Counted from the first letter of the stretch, positions 43,792-56,131 are shown. The stretch: 64,000 nucleotides of DNA from Teratosphaeria epicoccoides (GCA_021401465.1 JADDMT010000031.1:1-64000); one strand, 5' to 3'. Notes: generated by a model not told the origin, from the sequence alone. Numbers and translations are program-made.

Positions 43792-44815
43792 TTATGAGCC
43801 GTCATCCGGAGCAGCGCTACCGAACTCAACGTCACCACATAGCGCCTGCACGTACAAGCCCGTTCCTGGACTCATTGGGTGGTCTGGGCCTGCATCGTAG
43901 TATGCGAGCAGACCCTCCCCGCAATTGAGGCTTCCACTCTGAGAATCCACGGGGAACTCCAATGTGCATTGGCCAGTCCGGTAATCCCACGCACTGGCTG
44001 CGCAATCCCAAGATGTGGCACACAATTGACAGCATTCAGAGGCATCATTGGTCGTAGTGTCGTAATGTCCACCATTGAGAGGAGTGTCGGATTTCCATTC
44101 CAGGCCATACCCGTTGTATGCACTTGTCATAGCTGCAGGAGAGCAGCGTGCGTCCATCGTCACTGTGCTGGTCGTCTTTGAACCTGTAGCACTGACAGTA
44201 GGTCCACAGACTGCCTCCGTCGTGGCAGAGGCAGTCTCGATGATATAACTCTTTCCATTGTACTTTGTGGAGTAGACCGTGGCTTCTGTCCAGGTAGTGT
44301 AGTATGAGTAGGTAGAAGTGTACGTTGAGGGGACAGTGTAATCGTAGAAGGCAACGCCGCCGATCTGGGTCGCAGTCTCGGTGATGGTGCATGCGGCATC
44401 ATCGCGAGCATTAAACTGAAGCGGAGAACGTCTCCTGTAACCAGCTTGACTTGCAGCGCCAGCGGGGGTGTAAATTGTCGATATTGGTACAGCCGTTCTG
44501 TCTCGTTGATCAGCTTTGCCTGGACAGTCTGAGGGCGTGCGCCTACATCGTCCCACTGCTTGTACATTCTGTTGTTGTCGTCGTAAGTGTCATCAGAGTA
44601 AAAGTCGAGGTGATCGTGGAATACACCGTGCGAGTCCCATCATTCCTCGGCGTGGTCTCGTACTCCGTCGTGAGGGTGTACGGCCGAATCGTGAACGTCT
44701 GCGTTGAGCTCGGGATTGTAGTGGTCGTAGTCTCCACAGCGCAGTCTGAAGACGCCGGAGGTAAAGCGAATGCAATGCCAGCCAGCAGCATTGGAAGGAG
44801 AAGTGAACATCGCAT
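43792..44815 (-). CDS. Secreted Thr/Ser-rich protein with PAN/apple-like Cys module
   Basis: Two exons, 44815-44547 and 44497-43792, joined in phase (AT plus A) over a 49-nt intron (GTAGGC...ACAG); 324 aa. The signal peptide is MRCSLLLPMLLAGIAFALP; ATG 44833 is an alternative six codons upstream. The first half is Thr-rich (ETTTTTIPSSTQTFTIRPYT; STYTSTYSYYTTWTEATVYS), typical of heavily O-glycosylated wall proteins. The second half has a cysteine cluster of apple/PAN style: GYGLEWKSDTPLNGGHYD, then ECCQLCATSWDCAASAWDYR and CTLEF. Such modules mediate protein or carbohydrate contacts. No GPI signal at the C-terminus. Function unknown; the module class is judged from Cys spacing only. Confidence 0.75.
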
Positions 44816-46226
44816 CGTGTTCGACTCTGTCAAAGGGTCTGAGTCTCACGCATGCGCGACAGGAGGTCAAACTGACGTATGGCTTTTACGCCCAGCAATC
44901 TGGTTTGATCGTCAATGCGCGTCAAACTCCGAATCCAGTTCTCCGCGAAGCAAGGCAACGAAGTGGGTTTGATGGAGAATCAGGGAATGATGTCAAATGC
45001 TGAAGCAACAGATGATCAAGGAGAAACGAAGGACGGTACTTATCCTCCTCTGTCGACTGTGATATGGCAATCCTGCGGGATGATTATCGAAACGACCTCC
45101 TTCGCCTGCGTCCCGACGTCCTGCAGATACCAAGGTGGAAGCGGGACAGTGGTGCCCTGCCCCCCCCCCCCCCTGTGCATCATTATTGGGAGGTGCGGGA
45201 CGTTGGTTGTGAGAAGTGTGGCTGCGGAGAAATGTAGTCTGCGTGCCATGAGGTTGGCGTTCTGGTGGAAATGTCCCCTTGCATGAGTGTCGCATGGACG
45301 TGAAAAGTCCCGCCACTTGTGTCTATTTCCACGCAAGCTCCCGCTAGGCGGGATAAGCAACCATGGTACAGATGCAGGAGGCAAGGTGCCGATGTGGACG
45401 CATGATGTTCAGGTACCCGAAGTACGTTTGGTGATGTAACTTCGACGCGCCAAGTGCCAAAAGGCAGGCTCCCGTCGCAAGCTTTCCGACCGTGTGGGTG
45501 GGACGATGGCGCGAAAAATCCTTAGTTGCTTGACTTTTTGCTTGTCTTGCTGCTTAAGTCAACCAGCATCACTGTGTGCAACAGCTCTGACCAAAGCACG
45601 ATCCGGGAATCGCGTCTGTCGAGCTTTGCTTTCAGCCGCAGTGGAGTTTCACCACGTTGATCTCATGCATAAGCTGTGCGACGCATCCCCTTATCTGCTC
45701 CACGATTTGGCAAGCGACTCCGGTGCGGCTCCTGGGGTGGGCTCCGCTCGGCGCAACCAGGGTTGCCTTGGCGCCGTCAATAGCCAAAATTGGGATATGA
45801 TGAGTCTATGCGTCCAGGCGAAACGCGGAGACACGGTGCGTTGTCCTCGTGCTGCATGAGCAGACTATCGAAATCGTACCTACAGGCGCACACACCTCGG
45901 AAGAATTTGTCTTGTCACAGCGTGGGTGGCACTCAGGGTTTCCCGGGCACGAATCACCTCTTGAAACAGATGGAGGAGATTGAAGGGTCGTGGCCGGAGT
46001 GCCAGAAGCTTAATTAGCATTATCTATAGTATTGAGAAGATCGCACTGCCTATGGTGCTTTCAATATATCATATTACGTATTGAACATCGTGGCTGTACA
46101 CGGTTCATCGTCTATGCCTCTGTCCCACTGATGCCGACATTAGAGGTCGAAATGAGCGCATCGCCATGCTATGATCGCCAGCTCCGATAAGAATATCACA
46201 CAAATGGTCCCCGTGAGGGCCCGTCC
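44816..46226. other. Intergenic, no gene seen
   Basis: 1.4 kb between two minus-strand secreted-protein genes. A run of 14 C occurs at 45160-45173. No coding frame convinced on either strand. Confidence 0.5.
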
Positions 46227-48732
46227 CTAGATACCAGAATCCCTCTGCAAATATGCTGGATGATTGTCGTAGTAGTCATCCCAGGCGCTACATTGACTTT
46301 CGAAGTCGCTTGGCAGTGTGCTTGTTGATAAAATGGAATCTGCACTTTCGAGGAATTGGACAGAGAATCCCTCGTCGGCATGCCATGCCTAAATATTGCC
46401 AATCAGTATCTGTTCTGCTAATGAATGGCCTATTTCAACTTACAATGTGACAATGCATGATCCAGGCTCCCGGATTGTCCGTCTGAAAAGCCAGCGCCAA
46501 CCATCCGTTCGTGTTCAGCATCGCAGTATCTCTGCGCGGCGGATTGTCGTAGTTCAGACTGTTAGCATCAGCCGCCGTCCAGGTTGTGTCACCAGCCCCA
46601 AGGACGTAGAAATCATGGCCATGCAGGTGAATTGGATGAGGCACAGCGACATTGTATGGGTCTCCAGCGACCTCCTGGATCACCCAGTAAAGCCACACAC
46701 TCTCATTGGGAAGCTCAATCATGTTGGCAGTGCCTGGATAGCTGACATTGCCGGTCTTGACGTAGTTGAGTGTGGGGTTCTTCCAGTCGACAGAGAGCGA
46801 GGAGCCATTGAGTTGCCAGTAAAGTGTAAGACTGCCATCGTTCTCGGTTTGCTGGAGCAGAGACGCCGTGAGCTCTGTGAAGGTGCCTTCCTTGCCTTGT
46901 GGAACATAAGAATTCCAATATGGCACAAGGCCAGTCTCGTCGGTGCAACGGGAGGTGTAGCTATACCCTGACGAGCTTGGGGTAGCAGATTCGAAGCCCT
47001 CGTATGCGAAGACGGACTTGATGTTGCCGTTGTTGTAGTTGCCACCGCAATCAGTCTGGACGTCTGCACGGAACCAATAAGCACTCGGTGTCTGGTCTGC
47101 GGTGATGATTACGTCGTAACGCTGACCAATGCCGAGAAACAGGTTTGTGGCGTTGTAGGGCACAATTGGGACAAAGTCGGCTGCGATGACTTCCATCTCG
47201 TGACTGTCAAACGAAACAACGAAGTGGTTGTCGACTGCAGTGTTGATCAGGCGCACGCGGTGACGCTTGCCCTTCGTGAGCTTGGACACGGAGTAGGAGC
47301 CGCCATAGTTACTCGTCATCGATCCGTTGATCAGACCGTTGTCAGCTGTTGGCGGTGTGATGGAGTTGATGTGCTCAGCAATAGATGCATGGTAGTTAAC
47401 ACCTTGGTAGTACCAATCTGTGACCGGGAGCGCCCCAAGATCAATATCATAGTTCGCAGTGGCTGGCCCGTGGATTACGATGGCGCCCAAAACGCCGTCG
47501 CCATACTGGCAAGAGAAGTGAGAGTGATACCAAGATGTGCCGTATTGTGTAGCTTTGAAAGTATAAGTCTTGCTTTGTCCCGGGGCGACAGGACACTCAG
47601 TCACGCCAGAAACACCGTCTTGCCCGTTGTTGTGGTATTGTCTTAGGCCGTGCCAATGGATGGAAGTTCCGTTGTCCTGTAACTTGTTGTTAATGGTGAT
47701 CTCAAGAGTATCACCCCAATTCGCCTCGATCACTGGACCTGGATATTGCCCATTGATTGCAAAAACGAAGCGCCCGTAACCGTCGGGGGACAAGGTGGTG
47801 TTCGTAATGGTCAAGTCATATGTCACAGTGCGGCCAGTGTCCGGCCATGCCTCATCGAAATCAGTGTTGATATCATAGCCCTTGGACCAGCAGTTCCTTG
47901 CATTCGGAGCATTGGTGCACGTAGCCGAAGACGTCGCGGAACTTGTGGTGGCGGCGACGGTACCAGAGACTGTGCTTACGAGTGTCGCCGAAGAGATCGC
48001 GCTGCTGCTGCTGGAGATCGATTGCCATGTGTCAGACTCTGTGGCGCTGATAGTGGAGGCCAACGGCACGGTATAGACGTGATTTGGATCTGCTTCCCAA
48101 TTATACGAGCCGTCCATGCCAACCCTGACATATTTGTACTGAACGCCTTGGCCAGCAGGAAGGTTGACGGTTGCTGTCCAGACGTGGTCACCGTCGGTGT
48201 AGCCACTAGCGGACATAGGCACGCCAGAGGCGGGATCCCAGTTGCCAAACTCGCTGATCGAGCCTACGAGCACAACCGATTCTTGCCACGCTGTCGTTAC
48301 GACCTCCTTGAAGGTGACCGCCACAGTTGTCGACGCGGAGCGTGCTGCACCCGCTGCTGCGCTGGATCCTTGTTGCACGGCCAGGTTGTATTTGTCGTTG
48401 GAAGAATTGCTGCCCACGGTAGACAGCAAAGAGCACTCGTTCAAATCGTCGTGAAATAGGATTGCAACGCATCCGGACTTAGAATCACATGAGGGCATGC
48501 AGCTCGGGAGGTTCGTTGCGCTTTTGATTGTTGATATGACTGTGCCGAAGTTTTGCTGATTGCAAGTGATCGTGTAGCTCTCGCTATTGCTGTCTGTGTA
48601 TGTGGACCCGTCTTTCCCTGGACAAATCGCTCCAGAGTCCCTATGCTGAATGTTGTGTCTGCTTGGTAGTGCAGACACTGTGCTGACGCAGGCCGCACAA
48701 GCGATTAGATTAAGTAAATATGAAGAATGCAT
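46227..48732 (-). CDS. Laccase (multicopper oxidase) fused to PAN-like and CBM20 domains
   Basis: Two exons, 48732-46444 and 46388-46227, phase 0 over a 55-nt intron; 816 aa. Signal peptide MHSSYLLNLIACAACVSTVS. Residues about 35-105 are a Cys-rich PAN-like module. Residues about 136-226 are a CBM20 starch-binding domain: VVLVGSISEFGNWDPASGVP and GSYNWEADPNHVYTVPLA, with W165 and W212 matching the two glucoamylase starch-binding tryptophans. A Ser/Thr linker follows. From about 272 an ascomycete laccase carries all four copper motifs: GTSIHWHGLRQYHNNGQDGV, GTSWYHSHFSCQYGDG, HPIHLHGHDF, and GAWIMHCHI spliced to AWHADEGFSVQFLE. The residue at the T1 axial position is Phe. The protein ends RDSGI, like the DSGL/I C-terminal plug of ascomycete laccases. 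An in-frame upstream ATG (48852) would add 40 hydrophobic residues. Confidence 0.93.
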
Positions 48733-50338
48733 GATAGACCGAATTAGACCATAAAAGGGAAGTGTCGTGGGATGTAGCCTTTTCCCCAAAAGATCCACGC
48801 CCAGAAGAAGAAGAAGAATGGGCAGAAGGGGCAGAAGAATGATAGGGTGCAAGCGAAGTGTCGCCCAAGAGGTTGTGCTCGCCGTCTACTTTATTGTCTT
48901 CTTGTTACAGGCCTTTCCCTATCGCCACCCTAATGCGTGAATCAGATGCATTTGACCCGAATACGGCTTGTGTTTCCGGGAGCTGATGCACGAACCCCAG
49001 TAGCCGAACCGCTCAAGCAACCTATCAAGAGGTCTTCGCAAACGTGGAAGCGGAGACATGCAGCGTGCATGGGGTGAACGTCGAATCGAACATCGTGTTG
49101 GTGTTCCACGACCTCTTCTTTTCGAACAACCTGGCATGGTGAACGTGACGGAGCGGCGTCCCTGAGGTCAGGACGCGTGCGCATAAACATGCCGGTGGTC
49201 TCAAGTACATGTAGGACGCGACAAGCATTGTTGCGCGTGGCATCGTGCTGAGGTTTCCATTGCCGCCATGGTCTCTTCCAAGTTTGTCGAGAGGCTCAAA
49301 ACCTCAAGCACGCTACTGCAGGTACGCGGGCGCCAGCGTGATAGAATTCCACCATGCCGGCCCTTATTTCTGCGTCGCCACGCCGAGCGAGAGCCGGGTT
49401 CGGCTTCCACTGGTCACAGCTGTGGAGAGGACGATGAAAACTGTGTACAAACGACGAGGCCTACGTTCCACCAGACGGTCCCCCGGCGGCCACGTTGTTC
49501 AGAGGGAAAGACCATGCCGCAAGGCAATACGTACGGAATGCAAACCGGACCAATGAGGAAAATGCCTGATTGCCTCGCATCGACGCATCATGGTTCTGCA
49601 GCACGCGCGTGTTGCATGGCAGCTATGTCCGCCACGAGAGCATCCCTTTCTGGGACCACCGCGGTTGCTCGGCAGCAATTGTGCGGCCATTAATACGTCT
49701 GTCCACTACTGACGCCTGAAGTACTGCTGCGAGGAGGCGAATGTAGAAAGCGGGTTCAGTTGTGACTTTTACGGTGACTTCGGCGAGAAGAAGCCGCCAC
49801 TGAAGAGCCCCTACCTACATGCGCGGGCAGCCACAGTTTGCAATATACATCAATCCCGGTAGACTCTTGCCTCGGCGGCGGCATTTTCTCTACTCTCGCG
49901 AGCTTTGATGGGGTGGCTGAGCGAGAGCAAGCGCAGGCAGGCAAAGAGCGAGGAACGAGCCATCTGCGCGAGTAACCCCCCGGAAAAGCCTTCACTCGGC
50001 CTTCAATAAAGGTTATTCAGTTCGATCATTGGAAACTTAGTGAGCTTTATTGTATGTTACAGATTGGGGCTGCCCGTAGTAAAAATTGAAGGCTGCCCAA
50101 TGTCGCGGGGAGGATGTTCGGCCTGGCCAGGAAAACAACGGAAGCTGAAATGCTCTGTTGCTCTGGGATGGAAGACTTCCCACTCTGGTAGGCTCATGGC
50201 AGCCACTAGACTCAAATGTCGGGTGGAATTTGCGTGACAATTGATGCTATAATCATCGCACATTCACGCGGGCCTCGTTCCCTCCAGATGAGAGCGAAGC
50301 TTGCACTACATCCAGCCGTCCACGTGTATGCGCATGCG
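48733..50338. other. Intergenic, no gene seen
   Basis: Laccase promoter side and 3' flank of LAP1. Frames at 49245-49693 are Arg/Thr-rich without features. No repeats were noticed. Confidence 0.5.
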
Positions 50339-51490
50339 CTACTGATCGAACTTTGCAAATGCCAACTCGTACGCCAGGCCTAGAGTCAAACGGGCATGTT
50401 GCAGCATGTGGTTGAAGTCCAGATACTCCACCTTATCCTCCGTAGTATGAATCTTCTTGTCTGAGTACTTGAAGTCACTCTCAATCACAAAAGCGCTCGG
50501 GTAGCCAGCCTTGCTTGCGGATGCGTGATCCGAGCAAGCATAACCGCATTTGGTCTCCACGTAAGGGATGTCGCAATACTCCTTGATGACCTCCTTGATG
50601 AACGTCGTGAGACCCGGGTCAACAAAGTCGGTGATGACGCCTACACTTTCTGGCTCGCCAGCTTGGAGAGTCGCATGCGTGTAACCTGTCATGTCCTGCT
50701 GCAGCATAGCCTTGACGTCACGCCCTGCCTTCTCATAGGCCGAGAAGATGGCTTGAGATCCTAGCAACCCGCCTTCTTCGGCTGAATACCAGTGGAACTC
50801 CACAGTATTCTCGGCATTGCCGTTGACGATGTCTTCGTCTTCCAATAGCACTCTCAAGGCCTCAAGTATAGTCACGGTACCAGAGCCATCGTCGTCAGCG
50901 CCGGGCGCTGCAAGGATCGATGGCAGGAAAAGGTTGATGCTGTCTTGGTGAGCGCCGATTACTACAGTGTGGTTGCTTCTTCCCGGTATGGTCGCGATGA
51001 TGGAGTTCTGGCCCCACGGGTGCGCGAAGGATGCTACGACACCAGTGCCTGCGAGCGTCTGGTTGACCTGGTCGAGAAGCCACTCCGATGACTGTCGGCC
51101 ATAATCGCTCTTGTAGTAGCGCGTATGGAAGCTTGTGAAGGTGTCAAGGTGGGACTTCAAATTCCTTTTGTCCAGTTTCTCCAACAAAGGTATGATCGAA
51201 TCATTGTAGGCCACCTGTGACGGGTATTGGACCTTTGCTACTGTCTGTACTCTCTGCGAGCCCAAGTCGCTCGTCTCGGTGATATCGAAGAACTGCTTTC
51301 CTTCTCTTCGCAAAGTCCACTTTTCATCATCGGTCACCCATTGCGTCTCGCCTGGGCCAAATTCGATCAGATACTTCTGGTTGGTTGCTCCTAACGGGTT
51401 TTGGAGGCTACTGAGAGCGGTGCGCAACGTGACTGGCACAGATAGAGCACAGGCGGTCGCCAGCGAGGTGAGAAGTATCGCAGCCTTCAT
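50339..51490 (-). CDS. LAP1: Leucine aminopeptidase 1 (secreted, M28E)
   Basis: Intronless, 383 aa from ATG 51490. Signal peptide MKAAILLTSLATACALS, an about 75-residue propeptide (EFGPGETQWVTDDEKWTLRR), then the M28 catalytic domain. The zinc ligands and catalytic acids are in order: VVIGAHQDSIN (His), APGADDDGSGTVT (bridging Asp), YSAEEGGLLGS (catalytic Glu and ligand Glu), MLQQDMTGY (Asp) and DKKIHTTEDK (His). The cysteine-containing YACSDHASASKAGYPSAFV block is also present. Length and order match Aspergillus/Trichophyton Lap1, an extracellular exopeptidase that removes N-terminal Leu and other residues. ATG 51550 is in frame upstream but would precede the signal peptide with charged residues. 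Confidence 0.94.
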   Translation of the reverse strand: MKAAILLTSLATACALSVPVTLRTALSSLQNPLGATNQKYLIEFGPGETQWVTDDEKWTLRREGKQFFDITETSDLGSQRVQTVAKVQYPSQVAYNDSIIPLLEKLDKRNLKSHLDTFTSFHTRYYKSDYGRQSSEWLLDQVNQTLAGTGVVASFAHPWGQNSIIATIPGRSNHTVVIGAHQDSINLFLPSILAAPGADDDGSGTVTILEALRVLLEDEDIVNGNAENTVEFHWYSAEEGGLLGSQAIFSAYEKAGRDVKAMLQQDMTGYTHATLQAGEPESVGVITDFVDPGLTTFIKEVIKEYCDIPYVETKCGYACSDHASASKAGYPSAFVIESDFKYSDKKIHTTEDKVEYLDFNHMLQHARLTLGLAYELAFAKFDQ

Positions 51491-54457
51491 TTTGGTATTG
51501 CTGCTTCGCGCACGGAATTTGTCAATGCAGAAAGTCGTCGGGATAAACACACGAGCTCACATGGTAGCGACACTTTGGACTGTACCGGGCGTCTTGACGG
51601 GGCTCACGTCGTCATTGAGAGTCCCGTCTAGGGATGCATAAACGATACCATTCAAACAAATGACGAGTAATGATTGATCATTTAGCCATCAAATGCTCCG
51701 ATTTGATCCGATGCGCGCAAGATTCCGATTGATTAGTCATGCCTGCCCCAAGTATCAAGAAACGCGAACTCGCGCGTCTCGTCTGAGGCCAGCTGTATCA
51801 ACAACAATGCGCCTTCGTGCACATATTAACGCGAAGGCCACGAAGCTAAGATCGCATTGCAAGCTTAATAGGACGGTTCATCATGCCAGCGGATTAACCC
51901 TCTCTGTGCAGCCTAAGGCATTCATCGAGCCCTGCCACGCGGCCCTTAGTGATGCCAAGACACACTTATGATATCCTAAAAACTTCATAGCAGATACATG
52001 TTTTCTCATTAAGTCTAGCGTCCAGGAATGGTATATGACAGGCTACATCACTAGTCACGTTGTTGCGTATGAATGTCACCATAGTTCACATGCTAGATCT
52101 TCCAAAAATCTTGTTACATCGAATTAGTTGCAGAGTGCAGGCATGTTTAAACCTCCTTTCAGCTGGCTAAGATGATGATCAAGGACTTAATGGTAGCAAT
52201 TTTCTCCAAAATACAATACGCCTACCCACAATTAACATGACATGGGCCTACCAGTTTCCTGAACAAGGCCAAGATTCTTTAAGCCGTCGCATTTTCGTTT
52301 CAGAGTTTGTGGGAACTTGCACGCATGTTATAGTATATGAAAGAACATGTACTTGTGCAATAATCAAGGCGAGGAGCTGCATCGTTGTCTTTTGGACTGT
52401 TGTAGAGGTCTGGCGTGTCGATGTGTGGGTTCCGAGACAGCGAATAGTCAGGTGTAAGGCGCGATCTGTTGATGATGGAGAGAAGCTCGAATGGAAAGCA
52501 GAAGGTGAAAGTACTATTTGTTGTTGACCGCACGGCAATGAGCAGGCAGAAAGCCAAGCGGAGAGCGAAGGCCGAGTTGAGACAGAACACTGGGCATCCG
52601 CACGCGGTTCGGGAAGCTCTGTGTCTACGCAACAAGCACAGGGTGAAGCCTGATGAAGATCATATCGATGGTTGTGCGAGGTGGTACGTACAGCTCCCGC
52701 TGTGGCGCAGGGCGTGCTCGGGGTGTATATCCATTAGACAGACACGCTCTTGCATGCTTTCAAGAGGGCCCAGACCCATCCATGAGCGCGTGCTCTGCAG
52801 ACTGCCGCGCTTTGAAGTGGAGGTCTCAAGGTTGGCACCTGGATTGCAATTGCACGGCGCTGCCAAACCGGTGAAATGCTGCGACCTTGGCTTTATTGCA
52901 CGGTGCGCAAGTAGCGAGATTCCAGCGTTGTGCTCAGCTGCAGCAACTATCTAAACAGCTGCCGAAAGTCTGGCAGCCCAAGATTGATGTATATTCGATG
53001 CTTCTGAGGAGAATGGTATGGGGAGGTTCAAGAGCCATGGAGGGCTAGAAGGCCAATAGGGCATGTACTCACCAGCAATTACACCATCTTTCAGCGTAGG
53101 GGTCATTGCAAACTTCGCCGTCGGAGCATGCCTCTGCATTAATTTGGGATGCTAGATTGGCTCGTGACAAGAGCGAGGAGACGCCTTGAAATGTCTCGAA
53201 GTTCGAACGCGAGGTCGTGGTGCGGTGTGAAATCTTGTGAAGTTAAGCAGTAGCACGTTAAGAGCTATGTGCCAAGGGGACAAGGTGAGACTGGGAACCC
53301 ATAACCACTCGCTACGGATAGGGGTACTCGCTCCTATGGCAGCGTTTATGGATTGAATTGAAGACCTAAATCCTTGGGTGGATCATCGGATGACCTTGGG
53401 ACAGTCCTGGCGATTGGATAACCCTGATGGGGAGCTTCGGTGCTGGAATCCAGTGAGTTGGATTGGATCTGAGGGCTCGTATAGCGAGTCGAGACCCTGA
53501 TGCTCCCAGAAATTTGTATTAGGCAGTGTGGCGCCAAGGACATCCAGACCCCGCGAAGCGATCCAGCCCAAGAAAAAATACCTTTAAATTCGAACGTGAA
53601 GCCCCGGTCGACCACGCGGCTGGAATGCTCGAATATACAGATCAGAGGTGAACGGCTGCCAGGATGCTGGCAACAGCTCTTGCGGAGATAGGGTATACTT
53701 TTGAGACCGCGTTTGAATAGCACGTGCTTGATTCAGCCGCAGACATGCCGCTGCTGGCTCTTCACCGTAGGCATTACCACAGGATACGCTGATACCAGAC
53801 TCGGTGGCCCGCCTGTACAGGCCTCAGTGTTTCCTCCTAGCTCCTCTCTTTGGGACTCGCCGCTCAGATCACATCTTTCTTCCCATTTGATGCATGTGTC
53901 CACTCGGACTGGCACGTCCTTGCAGCTACACGTCGACTTTCCCTCTCCAGCTCATCTTCTGTTCGCCGGCATACACACCCCCGCAGCCTCACAAGCAGAG
54001 TACATTGTCTTGGCTGGAACGCAGACCTTCAACTGAAGCACCGTCTGTCCGAAATAGATATCTTGCTCGGACGCTCGTTGAAGACTGCACAATGTTGATG
54101 CTCAGTCATGCTGTAGCGCCAAGAGCTTTTGCGTGCGCTTGCTTCGAGTACGTGTAGTCGAGGAATGCAATTCATGTATACGCTAAGGTGCAAGATGCAT
54201 GCGCCCGGGAAATTCGATGTAGATTGCGAGTGATTGCAGGCCTATTGGAGGGTGTAACAATAAGGATATCTGTGGTGCTGTAAAGTGAGTAGGGATGGCT
54301 GCTGCTGACTCATGCATTGCGACCCCCGTGCAGTGCGGCGAACCCCAATCGAAGAGAAGACCCCCGGCTTGTCATCAGCAGCTTGCAGTTGCATGCGTGA
54401 GCAGACTGGTTTGCCAGATGCACCAATCGCGCAAGGCAGTGCTGTTCCATCTTTGAC
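51491..54457. other. Gene-poor 3-kb interval
   Basis: No protein gene seen. The part from about 51,960 to 52,350 is noticeably richer in A/T than its surroundings. A 5S rRNA-like sequence lies at 53209-53312. The final 400 bp is the promoter of the Mrp51 gene. Confidence 0.45.
53209..53312 (+). ncRNA. 5S rRNA-like sequence, probably a degenerate copy
   Basis: 104 nt starting GCGAGGTCGTGG and ending ACCACTCGC, so that the ends can pair as in helix I. Inside are TGAAGTTAAGC, the invariant loop C-helix III stretch of 5S rRNA, and GGTGAGACTGGGAACCC, close to the GGTGG.TGACC..TGGGAA of helices IV-V. It is about 15 nt shorter than normal 5S (118-120 nt), missing bases between helix I and the GTTAAGC stretch. 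Dispersed 5S genes and pseudogenes are usual in Pezizomycotina, so a decayed copy is likely; a chance match is possible. Confidence 0.35.
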
Positions 54458-56131
54458 ATGTCCAAAGCAGCCAGCTCGCCGACTGCGCGTCTGCTGCAAA
54501 ATTCTCGCCTGTTCTCCCTACCACGTCCACTCCCCGCACCGTCACTAGAGACCATCTCCTCGACTGGCCTATACCGCGCATCCGACACGGCGACTCTGCC
54601 ATACCCGACACATCAAGCGATTGCCACAACGCCCTCATCACATTTTCGTGGCGACTGGGGCCTTAAGCGACCACTGCCAGCCCGGGCGACCCGGAGCTCC
54701 TCTGCGACCATTCGCGTCCGCGCCCAGGACACGCCGGAACACATCACCGACTTCGGCAGCGCAGCGGATCATAGTCAGACGTCGCAAAAATGGCAGGAGA
54801 TGGGCGTGCCGATGCTTGCCAGGCCCGGCCAGACAATTGGAAACGAGCAGCTTCCGCGGATGTCTGTGTTCGAGGACAGCATAGACAACACAGACCCGGC
54901 GGTGACTGACTCGCCGTTGGGAGAGAAGAGCCGGTGGAAGTATAAAGGTCCATGGATCGCCGGTATGCAACGTGGAGAGTTCAACAATTGGTTGGGAGGG
55001 TTCGCGGAAAAGAGAGGACGAGACGGCGTCAAGGCATTAGTGGGCAGCAGTAAGGTTGACGCGTGGAGGGCGCATCTAAGGAGCTCCCTGCTGGAGAAGC
55101 GGCTTGCTGAGCGGAAGCGGTATGCATGGCATGGGCGACAACCTGGAAGGGCGAGACGCTAACGTGAATTCAGAGAAGCACAAGATGAAGGCGAGCAACT
55201 TGGACCAAATCAGCTGGCCGAATTTCGCGATTCGCTCTTCCCTTCAGACGCTGAGCTCAGAAATTACGAGAAAAAGCTTCGTGATGACCACCTCAGTGAC
55301 AACTCGTCGTCCGAACTCACGGCCCTCATCGTCTCCTTTCTCGACCTGCCCTCCATGACCCTAGCACACTCCGGGAACTTCATTTCTAGTCTCAAGAATT
55401 CTCAGTTACGAAGTGGCGTGCGAGACATCATCGGGTCCGATATACCTCCACCGTCGACTCACCCTTCAGCTGGTTTAAGCTACATCAGGACCAATGCAGT
55501 CATGGAGAACCACCCATTGCACGGTCCACAAGCTCACCGTGCGCCGCTGCTGGCTCGCGTAGTTGCACCACGCAACGGCAGCGGTGGCGTGCAATACAAA
55601 GCTCAATTAGGTGTTGGCGGTGTCGTTGCAAATGATCCAGTCTCCAGGACGTCGAGTAGCGGCCTCGGAAGATCAGGCCCAGCAGATCCGGGTCTGGGAA
55701 TATATGACCCAGATACTATGACTCATGCAATAGAGCCGGATCTAGGGGGAGGTAACAAAATTTGGGTGCATCCAAGACATGCTGAAGTCGACGAGAAGGG
55801 CCGTATCCAATTAGAGGTCTATCGTGGCGATCGGGAAGCCGTTTCTGTCCGGACAGGTAACGTGGAACACATCCATGAAGAACGGGCGGCTTCCCTCAGG
55901 ACTATGGAAAGTGCAAGTTCTGGCATTGGCACTACGCTTAGTAGCGATCCAGCGCGATACAAGCCAGGCACAAAGGGCAATGCCAACTATGGCTATAGCT
56001 TGTCCGGGCTTGAGCAGCTCCCGAGACCGAGTACGGTGCCGAGATCAGGCGTGAAAGGATTTGATGGAGATGAGAGTACTGTGGGAAGGCTTCGAGAGGT
56101 GATAGGATCGCTGGAGCATCGAGGTCAATAG
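54458..56131 (+). CDS. mrp51: Mitochondrial small-subunit ribosomal protein Mrp51 (bS1m)
   Basis: Two exons, 54458-55119 and 55174-56131, joined in phase (CG plus A) over a 54-nt intron with GCTAACG branch; 539 aa. The N-terminus has a mitochondrial-targeting character (SSPTARLLQNSRLFSLPRPL). It is followed by the fungal Mrp51 hallmark blocks: DTATLPYPTHQAIATTPSSH, RGDWGLKRPLPARAT, TPEHITDFGSAADHSQTSQK, SRWKYKGPWIAGMQRGEFNN. The second half contains RAPLLARVVAPRN, the KIWVHPRHAEVDEKGRIQLE segment and a Gly/Ser-rich end. Yeast Mrp51 is a component of the mitoribosomal small subunit involved in translation initiation on 5' leaders. Identification is from remembered family motifs; no exon is missing. 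Confidence 0.88.
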
